64,000 bases of DNA, taken from HGM12587 sp945786935 (GTDB lineage: Bacteria > Bacillota > Clostridia > Lachnospirales > Lachnospiraceae). Positions 16,306 to 23,709 of the stretch are shown one piece after another. Under the pieces are notes generated by a model. That model did not search any database. It had not been told where the DNA came from and saw nothing but the letters and a program-made list of their open reading frames with translations. The stretch spans positions 13,886-77,885 of the forward strand of contig CALZFY010000002.1 in NCBI GenBank assembly GCA_945786935.1. Direction: 5' to 3'. The position numbers were made by a program, and so were the translations under genes. Numbering within the stretch: the first letter of the stretch is position 1; every line of letters begins with the position of its first letter.

Positions 16306-17130
16306 ATGCAAAATATGAAAGAAGCACCCATCGGTGTATTTGATTCAGGTGTGGGAGGTCTGACCGTTGCAAGAGAGATCATGCGGCAGATTCCACAGGA
16401 GAGGATTGTTTATTTTGGAGATACAGCCCGTGTCCCCTACGGAAGCAAATCTACGGATACACTGATTCGATATACAAGACAGATCGTCCGATTTTTAAAG
16501 ACCCGGGGAGTCAAAGCAATTGTAGTTGCCTGTAACACTGCCAGTGCGGTGGCATTGGAGGCAGTCAAGGATGAATTGGACATTCCCATGATCGGAGTGG
16601 TTCGCCCGGGCGCCCGGGTGGCAGCGGCAGCAACCCGGAATCAGAGAATTGGTATTATCGGTACAGAGACTACGGTCAACAGTGGAATGTATGTAAAACT
16701 CATTCAGGAGATTTTGCCAAAAGCGCAGGTTATTGGAAAGGCCTGCCCATTGTTTGTACCGTTGGTAGAGGAAGGCTGGACAAAGGATCCTATCACAGAG
16801 GAGGTTGCCAGAAGATATCTGGCAGACTTACAGCAGTCTGGCATCGACACCCTGATCTTAGGATGTACCCATTATCCGCTGCTTCGCTCCATGGTGGGAA
16901 GGATCATGGGAGAGCAGGTAAATCTGGTAAATCCTGCATACGAGACAGCTTTGGAATTAAAATCACTTTTAGAGCAGCAGGGAATTGCCAATGATGGGGA
17001 AAACAAAAATTTTGAAAACCCCTATGAATTTTTCGTCAGTGACGCTGCAGAAAAATTCAAAAACTTTGCCAATTCGATTCTGCCCTGTGATGTTACAAGC
17101 ATCAAACAGATCAACATTGAGGAATATTAG
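16306..17130 (+). CDS. murI: Glutamate racemase
   Basis: 274 residues. It makes D-glutamate for peptidoglycan. IGVFDSGVGGLTV opens the protein, VVACNTASA holds the first catalytic cysteine and LILGCTHYPLL the second. AGAGGGG precedes the ATG at 16306; the longer frame from 16258 lacks a ribosome binding site. DUF1934 follows 2 nt after the stop, indicating an operon. Confidence 0.95.
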   Translation: MQNMKEAPIGVFDSGVGGLTVAREIMRQIPQERIVYFGDTARVPYGSKSTDTLIRYTRQIVRFLKTRGVKAIVVACNTASAVALEAVKDELDIPMIGVVRPGARVAAAATRNQRIGIIGTETTVNSGMYVKLIQEILPKAQVIGKACPLFVPLVEEGWTKDPITEEVARRYLADLQQSGIDTLILGCTHYPLLRSMVGRIMGEQVNLVNPAYETALELKSLLEQQGIANDGENKNFENPYEFFVSDAAEKFKNFANSILPCDVTSIKQINIEEY

Positions 17131-17132
17131 GA

Positions 17133-17576
17133 ATGACAAGAGATATCATATTGACGATTTCCGGATTACATACAGCTGATGGAGAGCAGGATGCTCCCAT
17201 TGAAACTCTGACGCCGGCTCAATATTTTTATAAGAACGGGAAACATTATGTGACTTATGATGAGGTCATAGAAGGATTGGAAGGGTCCTTGAAAAGTACC
17301 CTCAAATTTACGGAAGAATATGTGGAACTGATCCGAAACGGTGCGGCCTCCACCAGAATGATCTTTCAGCCGGGGCATGAGAAGATGATGATCTATCAGA
17401 CACCCATGGGACCGTTATCGATTTCTTTGTATACTGAGGAGATCGATGCCAGGATCGGTGAGGAGCGTATTACACTGAAGATTGATTATTCTATCAAAAC
17501 AGATGGGGCAGTAGTCAGTGAGAGCACTGTGTTTATCGATCTGTGTCCTAAGGAATTAAAAAGTATCTGTGACTAA
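17133..17576 (+). CDS. DUF1934 protein, calycin-like beta-barrel
   Basis: 147 residues that follow the DUF1934 pattern: MTRDIILTISGLHT at the start, YVTYDE in the middle, TPMGPLSISLYT, and LKIDYSIKTDGAVVSESTVFI at the end. The family is small, cytoplasmic and of unknown function. In Clostridia it often lies beside argS or cell-wall genes; here it directly follows murI. The stop is followed by a bidirectional terminator. Confidence 0.85.
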   Translation: MTRDIILTISGLHTADGEQDAPIETLTPAQYFYKNGKHYVTYDEVIEGLEGSLKSTLKFTEEYVELIRNGAASTRMIFQPGHEKMMIYQTPMGPLSISLYTEEIDARIGEERITLKIDYSIKTDGAVVSESTVFIDLCPKELKSICD

Positions 17577-17600
17577 TGGGATACATGAACAGTTACAAAT

Positions 17601-17642
17601 AAAAATCACAAGAAAAACAGAGCGTTTTCCTTGTGATTTTTT
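17601..17642. terminator. Bidirectional intrinsic terminator
   Basis: AAAAATCACAAG with GAAAA on its inner side pairs with TTTTC and CTTGTGATTTTTT. It serves the murI-DUF1934 transcript and the convergent gene ending at 17648. Confidence 0.9.
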
Positions 17643-17647
17643 ATGTT

Positions 17648-18085
17648 TTATGATTTTTTAAATCTTGCAAAAAAGCCTTTTTTCTTAGGTGCCGGCTGTT
17701 CTAAACCACCGCGGGCACTTTTGATGGCTGTGATGTAAATACCGCTTAAAACAACTTTACATTCCCTTTTCACCGGAATCTGTTCAAATACCTTTTCGTC
17801 AGCAACCAGTGTCATGATCTTTGGCCCGATCTTTGCCTTTACAATAGGAAGCTTGGACCAGCGCATGTACTTCGGAGTCTGATCGATCACCATCTGGGGA
17901 AGACCGGATTCTTTGATCTTCATACGCTTTTTGTCAATGATCAGCATGGATACGGTCTGAGCCATGGCATCTAACTGTACCTGAGCCTCACGCTGTTTTT
18001 TCTGTGCTTTGCTGCCGAAGTAATAAAGTGCTGCAAGAGCGGCCACAACAATAATCAATATTACGATTAAAACTTTCCAAAACAT
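17648..18085 (-). CDS. Membrane-anchored protein of unknown function
   Basis: 145 residues. An N-terminal membrane helix (VLIVILIIVVAALAALYYF) is followed by a Lys/Arg/Gln-rich linker (GSKAQKKQREAQ), a compact domain with many hydrophobic beta segments (KIMTLVADEKVF, KRECKVVLSGIYITAIKSARGG) and a basic C-terminal tail (KKKGFFARFKK). The reverse-strand ATG is preceded by GGAGGTAG. The topology suggests a domain tethered to the membrane. I do not recognise the family with confidence. Confidence 0.75.
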   Translation of the reverse strand: MFWKVLIVILIIVVAALAALYYFGSKAQKKQREAQVQLDAMAQTVSMLIIDKKRMKIKESGLPQMVIDQTPKYMRWSKLPIVKAKIGPKIMTLVADEKVFEQIPVKRECKVVLSGIYITAIKSARGGLEQPAPKKKGFFARFKKS

Positions 18086-18202
18086 TTTTCTACCTCCGCT
18101 TTCAACATTCTATCATTATTTCCTATTTAAGGCAAGTACAGTTTCTTTTATGTGAAAAATATGTTATAGTAAGATTGCTGTGCAGATGCCGCTGTTTTTG
18201 CA

Positions 18203-18250
18203 GGGGTTTTCGTAAAAGTCCCCGTATGTTTGTTCGTTACTGAAACGGGG
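18203..18250 (+). promoter_or_regulatory. Two mutually exclusive hairpins in the cls leader
   Basis: GGGGTTTT (18203-18210) can pair with AAAAGTCCCC (18214-18223). CCCCGT (18220-18225) can instead pair with ACGGGG (18245-18250). The CCCC stretch is shared, so only one stem can form at a time. The second stem ends 30 nt before the cls start codon. No known riboswitch is recognised. Confidence 0.4.
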
Positions 18251-18279
18251 CAACGTATTTTTGAACAGGAGGAAAGATC

Positions 18280-19752
18280 GTGGTAGAATTCTATGAGGGC
18301 ATTGTTCATGTTTTTCAGTTTTTATGGCAGCATGCATTTGTTATCAACATCCTGCTGGCAGTGACCATTGTGTTTTTTGAACGCAGAGATCCCAAAACGG
18401 TCTGGACCTGGCTTTTATTGCTCTACTTTATCCCGGGACTTGGATTTATCCTTTATCTCATCATTGGGCAGGATATGAGAAAGAGCAAGATGTTTAAAAA
18501 CAAAGAGCTGGAAGATGCGATTTCTTCAGCGGTGTTAAAACAGGAGCAGAAAGTAAAGAACAAGGAAATATTTACCCTTGATAACGGAAAGTTGGCACGC
18601 TATCATGATCTGGTCATGTACAATCTTTCTGCCGCAAAATCCGTGTATACAGATGACAATGAAGTGGAAATCTATACGGACGGGAAGGAATATTTTAAAG
18701 AAGTATACAAAACCATCGAAAATGCGAAGGAATTTGTCCATATTCAGTCCTACATTGTGAAAGACGATGAGCTGTGGCAGGGCTTGGAAGAGCTTCTGGA
18801 AAGAAAGGTGAAAGAAGGCGTCAGGGTTCGGATCCTTTACGATAGTATGGGATGCCGCAGTATGGGTAAACGAAGATGGGATGAGATCCGTAAGAAAGGA
18901 ATCTTTGTGGGAGAATTTTTTCCGGCATTTTTCCGCCGTCTTCACCTTCGTGTCAATTACCGAAACCACAGAAAGATCATTGTGGTAGATGGGAAATGTG
19001 CTTATGTAGGCGGTTATAATATCGGCAGGGAATATCTGGGACTGGAACAGAAATTCGGCTATTGGAGAGACACCCATTTAAAAATCACCGGTTCAGCAGC
19101 AGTGAGCCTTCATATTAGGTTTGTTTTGGACTGGAATTATGCCACAAAGGAAAATCTTTTTCAGGAAAAGGGTATGGTGCGGGAATTTGAACCGGGTCAT
19201 GGAACTGACGGAGTTCAGATCATTTCCAGTGGACCGGATACCATCAATGAGGAAATCAGGGATAATTATCAGAAGATCATCGGAAAGGCAAGAGATCATG
19301 TGTACATTCAGACACCCTATTTTGTACCCGATGACATCATTCTGAATGAAATCAAAATGGCTGCATATTCCGGCATTGATGTTAAGATCATGGTGCCATG
19401 TAAGCCTGATCACCCCTTCGTCTACTGGGCAACCTACTCCTATCTTGGGGAACTTTTAGATGCGGGAGCAAGATGTTACGTCTATAACAACGGCTTTTTA
19501 CATGCAAAGGGAGTTATGGGTGATGGTCTGGTCTGCAGCTACGGAACAGCCAACATGGATGTGCGAAGCTTTCAGTTGAATTTTGAGGTAAATGCGACCA
19601 TATACAGTGAAAAAACAACATCCCGGCTGGAGAAGATATTTGAAGAGGATCTGTTACAATGCACAGAGATCACAAAAGAAATGTATGATAACCGCAGTTT
19701 GATCATCCGCTTCAAGGAACAGTTTTCAAGACTGTTTTCAGAAATATTATAA
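18280..19752 (+). CDS. cls: Cardiolipin synthase, phospholipase D family
   Basis: 490 residues from a GTG start with AGGAGG 7-8 nt upstream. Two N-terminal membrane helices (about residues 10-32 and 40-62) are followed by two HKD domains: HRKIIVVDGKCAYVGGYNIG and, near 410, HAKGVMGDGLVCSYGTANMD. It condenses two phosphatidylglycerols, or PG and another donor, into cardiolipin at the membrane. The C-terminal RFKEQFSRLFSEIL end is typical. Its leader contains competing hairpins, listed separately. Confidence 0.94.
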   Translation: MVEFYEGIVHVFQFLWQHAFVINILLAVTIVFFERRDPKTVWTWLLLLYFIPGLGFILYLIIGQDMRKSKMFKNKELEDAISSAVLKQEQKVKNKEIFTLDNGKLARYHDLVMYNLSAAKSVYTDDNEVEIYTDGKEYFKEVYKTIENAKEFVHIQSYIVKDDELWQGLEELLERKVKEGVRVRILYDSMGCRSMGKRRWDEIRKKGIFVGEFFPAFFRRLHLRVNYRNHRKIIVVDGKCAYVGGYNIGREYLGLEQKFGYWRDTHLKITGSAAVSLHIRFVLDWNYATKENLFQEKGMVREFEPGHGTDGVQIISSGPDTINEEIRDNYQKIIGKARDHVYIQTPYFVPDDIILNEIKMAAYSGIDVKIMVPCKPDHPFVYWATYSYLGELLDAGARCYVYNNGFLHAKGVMGDGLVCSYGTANMDVRSFQLNFEVNATIYSEKTTSRLEKIFEEDLLQCTEITKEMYDNRSLIIRFKEQFSRLFSEIL

Positions 19753-19779
19753 GTACAAAACAGTTACAGAAAGGAATTT

Positions 19780-20874
19780 ATGATTGTGAAAAAAAGATTA
19801 TTGGCACTGCTCATTGCAGGCTGCATGGTGTTTAGCATGACAGCATGCGGAAATGAAAAAAAAGAGGAAGAAAAAGATACGACAGGTTCAGAAACTACGG
19901 AAACTGTAGATACCAGTGCGCTGGGTAAGAGTACCTTGGAAAAGCTGGGAGAATATAAGGGTCTTACCTATACGCCGATGGATACCACATTGACAGACGA
20001 GGAAGTAGAATCTCAGGTTCAGAATTTTGTAAACAGCAATCCGACAAAGGTGAGCCAGGATGTTGTAGGAGAAACCTCCATCGTCAATATTGACTATGTA
20101 GGAAAAAAAGATGGTGTGGCCTTTGACGGCGGTACCGCACAGGGACAGGAACTTGATATTGCAAACAGCGGTTATATTCCGGGATTTGCAGAAAGTATCG
20201 TGGGAATGAAGGTAGGAGAAACAAAGGACTGCCCTATGACCTTCCCGGAGGATTATCATTCAGAAGATTTAGCCGGTGCTGACGTTGTATTCACTATTAC
20301 CGTCAATGAATGCTGGGAAAATGTGGACTCCGAATTAAATGATGAGTTTGCAGCTGCCAACGGCTATGAGAATGTGGATGAGATCTATGCTGTCATGAGA
20401 GAAAACCTGGTATCTTCAAAGAATCAGGAGGCGGAAGCGGACAGACAGTATCAGCTGATTCAAAAAGCCATTGATAACAGCACCTTTGCTATGGATGAAG
20501 ATGAGATTGCACTTTATGTCAGTGACCTTCAGGCTCAGTACGAAACCTATGCTTCCTATTTTGGCATGGATCTGGAAAGCTATGTAACCACAGCTTCCGG
20601 CATGACCATGGAAGAATTTGAAGCCCAGTGCAGGGAGATCGCTCTTTACAGAATCCAGAGCCCTCTTGTTCTCTCGGCAATTGCCGAGGCGGAAGGACTG
20701 GAAGTATCTGATGAAGAGTATGAACAGAGAGCTTCTGTGTATCAGGAAAACTACGGCTATGAAACTCTGGAAGAATTGGAAGAGGCTTATACAAAGGAAA
20801 CCGTGCTTTTACAGGTGACGGCAGATATGGCCAGAGATTTTCTGGTGGAAAACGCAGTAGCAGAGGAAAAATAG
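19780..20874 (+). CDS. Lipoprotein FKBP-type peptidyl-prolyl isomerase, trigger-factor-like
   Basis: 364 residues. A signal peptide with lipobox ends in FSMTAC, so the protein should be attached to the outer face of the membrane. An acidic linker follows (EEEKDTTGSETTE). The FKBP domain spans about residues 95-185 (VNIDYVGKKDGVAFDGGTAQ, YIPGFAESIVGMKVGETKD, FPEDYHSEDLAG). The C-terminal helices resemble the trigger-factor chaperone domain (DEFAAANGYENVDEIYAVM). The ribosome-binding domain of true trigger factor is missing. It probably helps fold exported proteins. GAAAGGAATTT precedes the ATG. Confidence 0.9.
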   Translation: MIVKKRLLALLIAGCMVFSMTACGNEKKEEEKDTTGSETTETVDTSALGKSTLEKLGEYKGLTYTPMDTTLTDEEVESQVQNFVNSNPTKVSQDVVGETSIVNIDYVGKKDGVAFDGGTAQGQELDIANSGYIPGFAESIVGMKVGETKDCPMTFPEDYHSEDLAGADVVFTITVNECWENVDSELNDEFAAANGYENVDEIYAVMRENLVSSKNQEAEADRQYQLIQKAIDNSTFAMDEDEIALYVSDLQAQYETYASYFGMDLESYVTTASGMTMEEFEAQCREIALYRIQSPLVLSAIAEAEGLEVSDEEYEQRASVYQENYGYETLEELEEAYTKETVLLQVTADMARDFLVENAVAEEK

Positions 20875-20875
20875 T

Positions 20876-21478
20876 TTGAGATATTATATTTCAGATCTGC
20901 ATTTTTATCATGAAAGTCTGATCACTCAGATGGACTGCCGGGGCTTTCGGGACCAGCAGGACATGCATGAGCATATGATCACCCAGTGGAACCGGCGAGT
21001 CCGCAAAAACGATGAGGTGGTGGTACTGGGTGATCTGTCTATGGAAAAGTGGGAAAAGACAAAGGAGATTGTAGATCAGCTGAAAGGAAAAATTTATCTT
21101 ATTTCCGGTAATCATGACCGCTTTATCAAGGATAAGGAATTTGATGCTTCCCGTTTCGTGTGGGTGCGTTCCTATGCGGAAATGCATGATAACGGCAGAA
21201 AGGTGATTCTCTCCCATTATCCGGTTATGTGCTATAACGGCCAGAATCGTCTCAGTAAACATGGAAATCCCAAAACCTACATGCTTCATGGCCATGTGCA
21301 CGATACCCTGGATCAGAGACTTTTGGAGGAATTTCAGAAGATCACCCGAAACACCTTACGTGGTGATGCACCCATTCCCTGTAATCTTCTAAACTGCTTT
21401 TGCATGTATTCGGACTACACCCCCTGGGGGCTTGATGAGTGGATCGCTTATCATGAAGAAAAAATGAAAAGCTCCTAG
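20876..21478 (+). CDS. Calcineurin-type metallophosphoesterase
   Basis: 200 residues from a TTG start immediately after the isomerase stop, with AGAGGAAA upstream. Metal-binding motifs are present in order: ISDLHFYH (DxH), VVLGDLSMEKW (GD), ISGNHDRF (GNHD), LSHYPV (H) and LHGHVHD (GHxH). It is a compact single-domain enzyme of the type annotated as putative phosphoesterase. The substrate is unknown. Its intrinsic terminator overlaps the control region of spoIIID. Confidence 0.9.
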   Translation: MRYYISDLHFYHESLITQMDCRGFRDQQDMHEHMITQWNRRVRKNDEVVVLGDLSMEKWEKTKEIVDQLKGKIYLISGNHDRFIKDKEFDASRFVWVRSYAEMHDNGRKVILSHYPVMCYNGQNRLSKHGNPKTYMLHGHVHDTLDQRLLEEFQKITRNTLRGDAPIPCNLLNCFCMYSDYTPWGLDEWIAYHEEKMKSS

Positions 21479-21485
21479 GAAGAGA

Positions 21486-21512
21486 ATAGAAAAATTATCC
21501 CCTGCATACATT
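21486..21512 (+). promoter_or_regulatory. Putative sigma-E promoter of spoIIID
   Basis: ATA (21486-21488), 16 bp, then CATACATT (21505-21512). This matches the known Bacillus sigma-E pattern (ATA in the -35, CATACAnT in the -10), as expected for spoIIID. Transcription would begin around 21519. Confidence 0.65.
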
Positions 21513-21542
21513 GTAAAAATGATGTTTGCAGGGGATTTTTTT
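21497..21542 (+). terminator. Intrinsic terminator overlapping spoIIID promoter, SD and start codon
   Basis: ATCCCCTGCA (21497-21506) pairs perfectly with TGCAGGGGAT (21527-21536), followed directly by a run of T. It ends the metallophosphoesterase transcript. The right arm contains AGGGG, the only visible SD of spoIIID, and the T-run merges with its TTG start. Confidence 0.85.
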
Positions 21543-21801
21543 GAAAGATTATATTGAAGAAAGAGCCGTGGAAGTCGCTTGTTATATTATTGAAAATAAC
21601 GCAACGGTCAGACAAGCGGCAAAGAAATTTGGCATCTCCAAATCTACGGTACATAAGGATTGTACGGACCGTCTCCTGGTAATTAATCCTGCACTGGCCA
21701 GGGAAGTGCGTGGTGTATTGGAGATTAATAAACAGGAGAGACACATCAGAGGAGGTATGGCCACCAGAGAAAAATATCTGCATAAGCAGGAACATGCATA
21801 A
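21541..21801 (+). CDS. spoIIID: Sporulation transcriptional regulator SpoIIID
   Basis: 86 residues from a TTG start. It aligns by eye with Bacillus SpoIIID from its beginning (KDYIEERAVEV against the HDYIKERTIKI start) through the helix-turn-helix (RQAAKKFGISKSTVHKDCTDRL), NPALAREVRGVL and RHIRGGMATREKY, which includes the basic C-terminal DNA-binding helix. SpoIIID switches mother-cell transcription between sigma-E and sigma-K. TTG is chosen because the homologous protein starts there, and AGGGG lies 6 nt upstream. It shows that this organism belongs to a sporulating lineage. Confidence 0.95.
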   Translation: MKDYIEERAVEVACYIIENNATVRQAAKKFGISKSTVHKDCTDRLLVINPALAREVRGVLEINKQERHIRGGMATREKYLHKQEHA

Positions 21802-21802
21802 C

Positions 21803-21839
21803 GAAAATGCCGGGGCAGAAAACTGACCTGGCATTTTTT
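21803..21839. terminator. Bidirectional terminator between spoIIID and araC-type gene
   Basis: AAAATGCCGG pairs with CCTGGCATTTT, followed by more T on the plus strand; the A-run on the left serves the minus strand. Confidence 0.8.
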
Positions 21840-21850
21840 CGTAAAACCTC

Positions 21851-22732
21851 TTAATTCTTTTCAGGATTTTGAATATAAAAATCCTTATATTCCCTGGGAG
21901 AAATTCCGTATTCTTTTTTGAAGGCCCGAAAGAAACTGGTGTAGTCTTTAAAGCCAAAGCGCGGATAGACACTGGTGATGCTGTCATTACTAAGAATGGC
22001 ATCCCGGCACATGGAAAGCCGTTTTTTGGTAATGTATTGATGGACGGAAATTCCAAAGTTCTCCTTGAAAATGTGGGAAATATGATATTTGCTCACAAAG
22101 AACACCCTTGCCAGTTCATCTAAAGATAAATCCTCCTCCAGATGAGATTCAATGTATTGAAGAAGATTGTCGTAGAGCGCATCGGCCGCTTTGGCAGCTG
22201 CAGGATGTTCCATTTCATAAACAGCACGGTTTAAGTGAAGCACAAGATCGTTAACACACAGCTCGATCTTTGCAGCCTTGCCGAAACGGTTAGCATGAAT
22301 CTCTTCCAGCAGTCGGAAAATTTTCGCCTGAAGGGCATTGAAGGCAATGAGATCAAAGTGAAAGATATACTTCTTGCTTTTACATACGAAATCTGTCAGG
22401 TAAGTGTAATCAGGAGAAATTTCCCCAAGGCGTTTTGCATAATCGGTACTGATCCAGAAAACAAAACGCTGATAAGCCAGCCCATCCTCAGATTTAAAAG
22501 CATGATGGTCAATACCCGGAGGAATTAAGATCATGTCTCCCGGCTTTAACCCAAAGTTCTTCCCCTCGATGGACATGGACACATTGCCTTCTATAAATAA
22601 GTAAAATTCAAAATAGTCATGGGTATGATCTTTGACCCCTGCAAAATGGCTGTCATTATAATAGAAAATTTCGAAGTCCTTCGACAGCATGTATTTTCGG
22701 GGACTGAATTTTGATTGGAGATTTTTTTTCAT
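21851..22732 (-). CDS. AraC-family regulator, probable controller of the adjacent aldolase gene
   Basis: 293 residues. An N-terminal cupin domain (KDHTHDYFEFYLFIEGNVSM, LKPGDMILIPPGIDHHAF) binds the effector, and a C-terminal AraC double HTH follows (LSLDELARVFFVSKYHISHIF, ITSVYPRFGFKDYTSFFRAF) with YGISPREYK at the end. AGGTGAAG precedes the ATG. It is divergent from the KDPG-type aldolase gene, and the intervening 262 bp hold the promoter block that is also found before the dehydrogenase at 41342. It is therefore the best candidate for the protein that binds both sites. Confidence 0.92.
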   Translation of the reverse strand: MKKNLQSKFSPRKYMLSKDFEIFYYNDSHFAGVKDHTHDYFEFYLFIEGNVSMSIEGKNFGLKPGDMILIPPGIDHHAFKSEDGLAYQRFVFWISTDYAKRLGEISPDYTYLTDFVCKSKKYIFHFDLIAFNALQAKIFRLLEEIHANRFGKAAKIELCVNDLVLHLNRAVYEMEHPAAAKAADALYDNLLQYIESHLEEDLSLDELARVFFVSKYHISHIFKENFGISVHQYITKKRLSMCRDAILSNDSITSVYPRFGFKDYTSFFRAFKKEYGISPREYKDFYIQNPEKN

Positions 22733-22810
22733 AGTGCTTCACCTGAGAATAAAATGGACATTTGACAAAAAAACTGGAAACAACAGGTTTCAGATACGAA
22801 AATATTAACA

Positions 22811-22882
22811 TGACACCGCAAGTTTTGCAACGTGAACAACAAAATAGACTATTGGAATTTGAAGGTTCATTCATGTATACTG
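22811..22882 (+). promoter_or_regulatory. Promoter/operator block of the aldolase gene, shared with 41231-41302
   Basis: Starts with CACCGCAAGTTTTGCAA, then AACAACAAAATAG, a -35-like TTGGAA, 18 bp, and TATACT inside TCATGTATACT. The same elements in the same order and spacing occur at 41231-41302. GCAAGTTTTGC is an inverted repeat. Roughly 50 of 72 positions agree by eye. Confidence 0.75.
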
Positions 22883-22923
22883 TCAGTATAAGGAAACTCT
22901 GAATAAAGAGAGCTTTTTGCTTC

Positions 22924-22949
22924 GTATCTGGAAGGCGCTGAACAGATAC
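22924..22949. repeat. Dispersed 26-nt repeat, copy 4
   Basis: GTATCTGGAAGGC then GCTGAACAGATAC. The ends are GTATC/GATAC rather than GTTAC/GTAAC, a compensated change that keeps the inverted pairing. It lies in the leader of the aldolase transcript. Confidence 0.65.
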
Positions 22950-22994
22950 GGGCAGATGAAAATATTAAACATGAAGTGTGAAAGGAAAAAAGTT

Positions 22995-23636
22995 ATGCAC
23001 GCAGAAATTTTAGAAAAAATCAAAAAAGTTGGTATTGTTCCGGTCGTTGTTCTTGAGGATGCAAAGAATGCAGCACCTCTTGCAAAAGCCCTGATCGAAG
23101 GCGGACTTCCATGTGCGGAGGTAACCTTCAGAACTGCCTGTGCGGAAGAATGCATTAAGATCATGCACGAACAGTACCCGGAAATTCTTCTTGGTGCAGG
23201 AACTGTGCTGACTACAGAACAGGTAGACCGTGCAGTGGCAGCCGGTGCAGAATTTATCGTAAGCCCGGGCTTTGATCCGGAAATCGTTGACTACTGTCTG
23301 TCTAAGAATATCATGGTATTACCGGGATGTATCACACCATCAGAGGTTGCACAGGCTGTAAAGAGAGGATTAAAGGTTGTAAAATTTTTCCCGGCAGAAC
23401 AGTTCGGCGGACTTGCTACTTTAAAAGCATTAGCAGCTCCCTATGTAGATATGCAGTTCATGCCAACCGGCGGTGTCAGTGCTAAGAATGTAAGAGAATA
23501 TCTTGGATATAACAGACTGGTTGCCTGCGGCGGAAGCTGGATGGTAAAGGGTGACCTTGTAAAAGCCGGAGACTTCGAAAGAATCGTTGAACTTACCAAA
23601 GAAGCAGCAGCCATTGTAAAGGAAGTTCGAGGCTAA
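22995..23636 (+). CDS. eda: KDPG/KHG-type aldolase (2-keto-3-deoxy-acid aldolase)
   Basis: 213 residues, normal for this class I aldolase family. The catalytic glutamate is E42 (CAEVTFRT) and the Schiff-base lysine K130 (LKVVKFFPAE). GAGTVL and MPTGGVS form the phosphate or carboxylate binding loops. The family cleaves 2-keto-3-deoxy-6-phosphogluconate or related keto-deoxy acids to pyruvate and an aldehyde. AAAGGAAAAAAG precedes the ATG at 22995; the frame upstream to 22917 runs through the repeat and has no SD. No edd dehydratase or kdgK kinase is nearby, and the shared promoter ties it to a sugar dehydrogenase and lactonase, so the real substrate may be a different keto-deoxy sugar acid. 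Confidence 0.88.
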   Translation: MHAEILEKIKKVGIVPVVVLEDAKNAAPLAKALIEGGLPCAEVTFRTACAEECIKIMHEQYPEILLGAGTVLTTEQVDRAVAAGAEFIVSPGFDPEIVDYCLSKNIMVLPGCITPSEVAQAVKRGLKVVKFFPAEQFGGLATLKALAAPYVDMQFMPTGGVSAKNVREYLGYNRLVACGGSWMVKGDLVKAGDFERIVELTKEAAAIVKEVRG

Positions 23637-23650
23637 TACACTTCATTGTA

Positions 23651-23700
23651 AAAAATGCGTGGCGGTCTGCTTGAAATCAGGCAGGAAGCCACGCTTTTTA
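23651..23700. terminator. Terminator after the aldolase gene
   Basis: GCGTGGC (23657-23663) pairs with GCCACGC (23688-23694), with an inner TCTGC/GCAGG stem and TTTTT after it. The A-run on the left makes it usable from the minus-strand regulator as well. Confidence 0.88.
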
Positions 23701-23709
23701 TTTCGTGTT

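Noticed and set aside
18535..19077. 180-residue open frame on the minus strand inside cls
   Set aside because: It lies fully antisense to a well-supported cardiolipin synthase, has no ribosome binding site and shows no recognisable domain.
21475..22056. 193-residue minus-strand frame across spoIIID and the end of the AraC gene
   Set aside because: It runs through two terminators and opposite to spoIIID, with no SD and no family resemblance.
22995..23636. Classical Entner-Doudoroff pathway (edd-eda)
   Set aside because: No 6-phosphogluconate dehydratase or KDG kinase gene is nearby, so the aldolase is named by family only and its substrate is left open.
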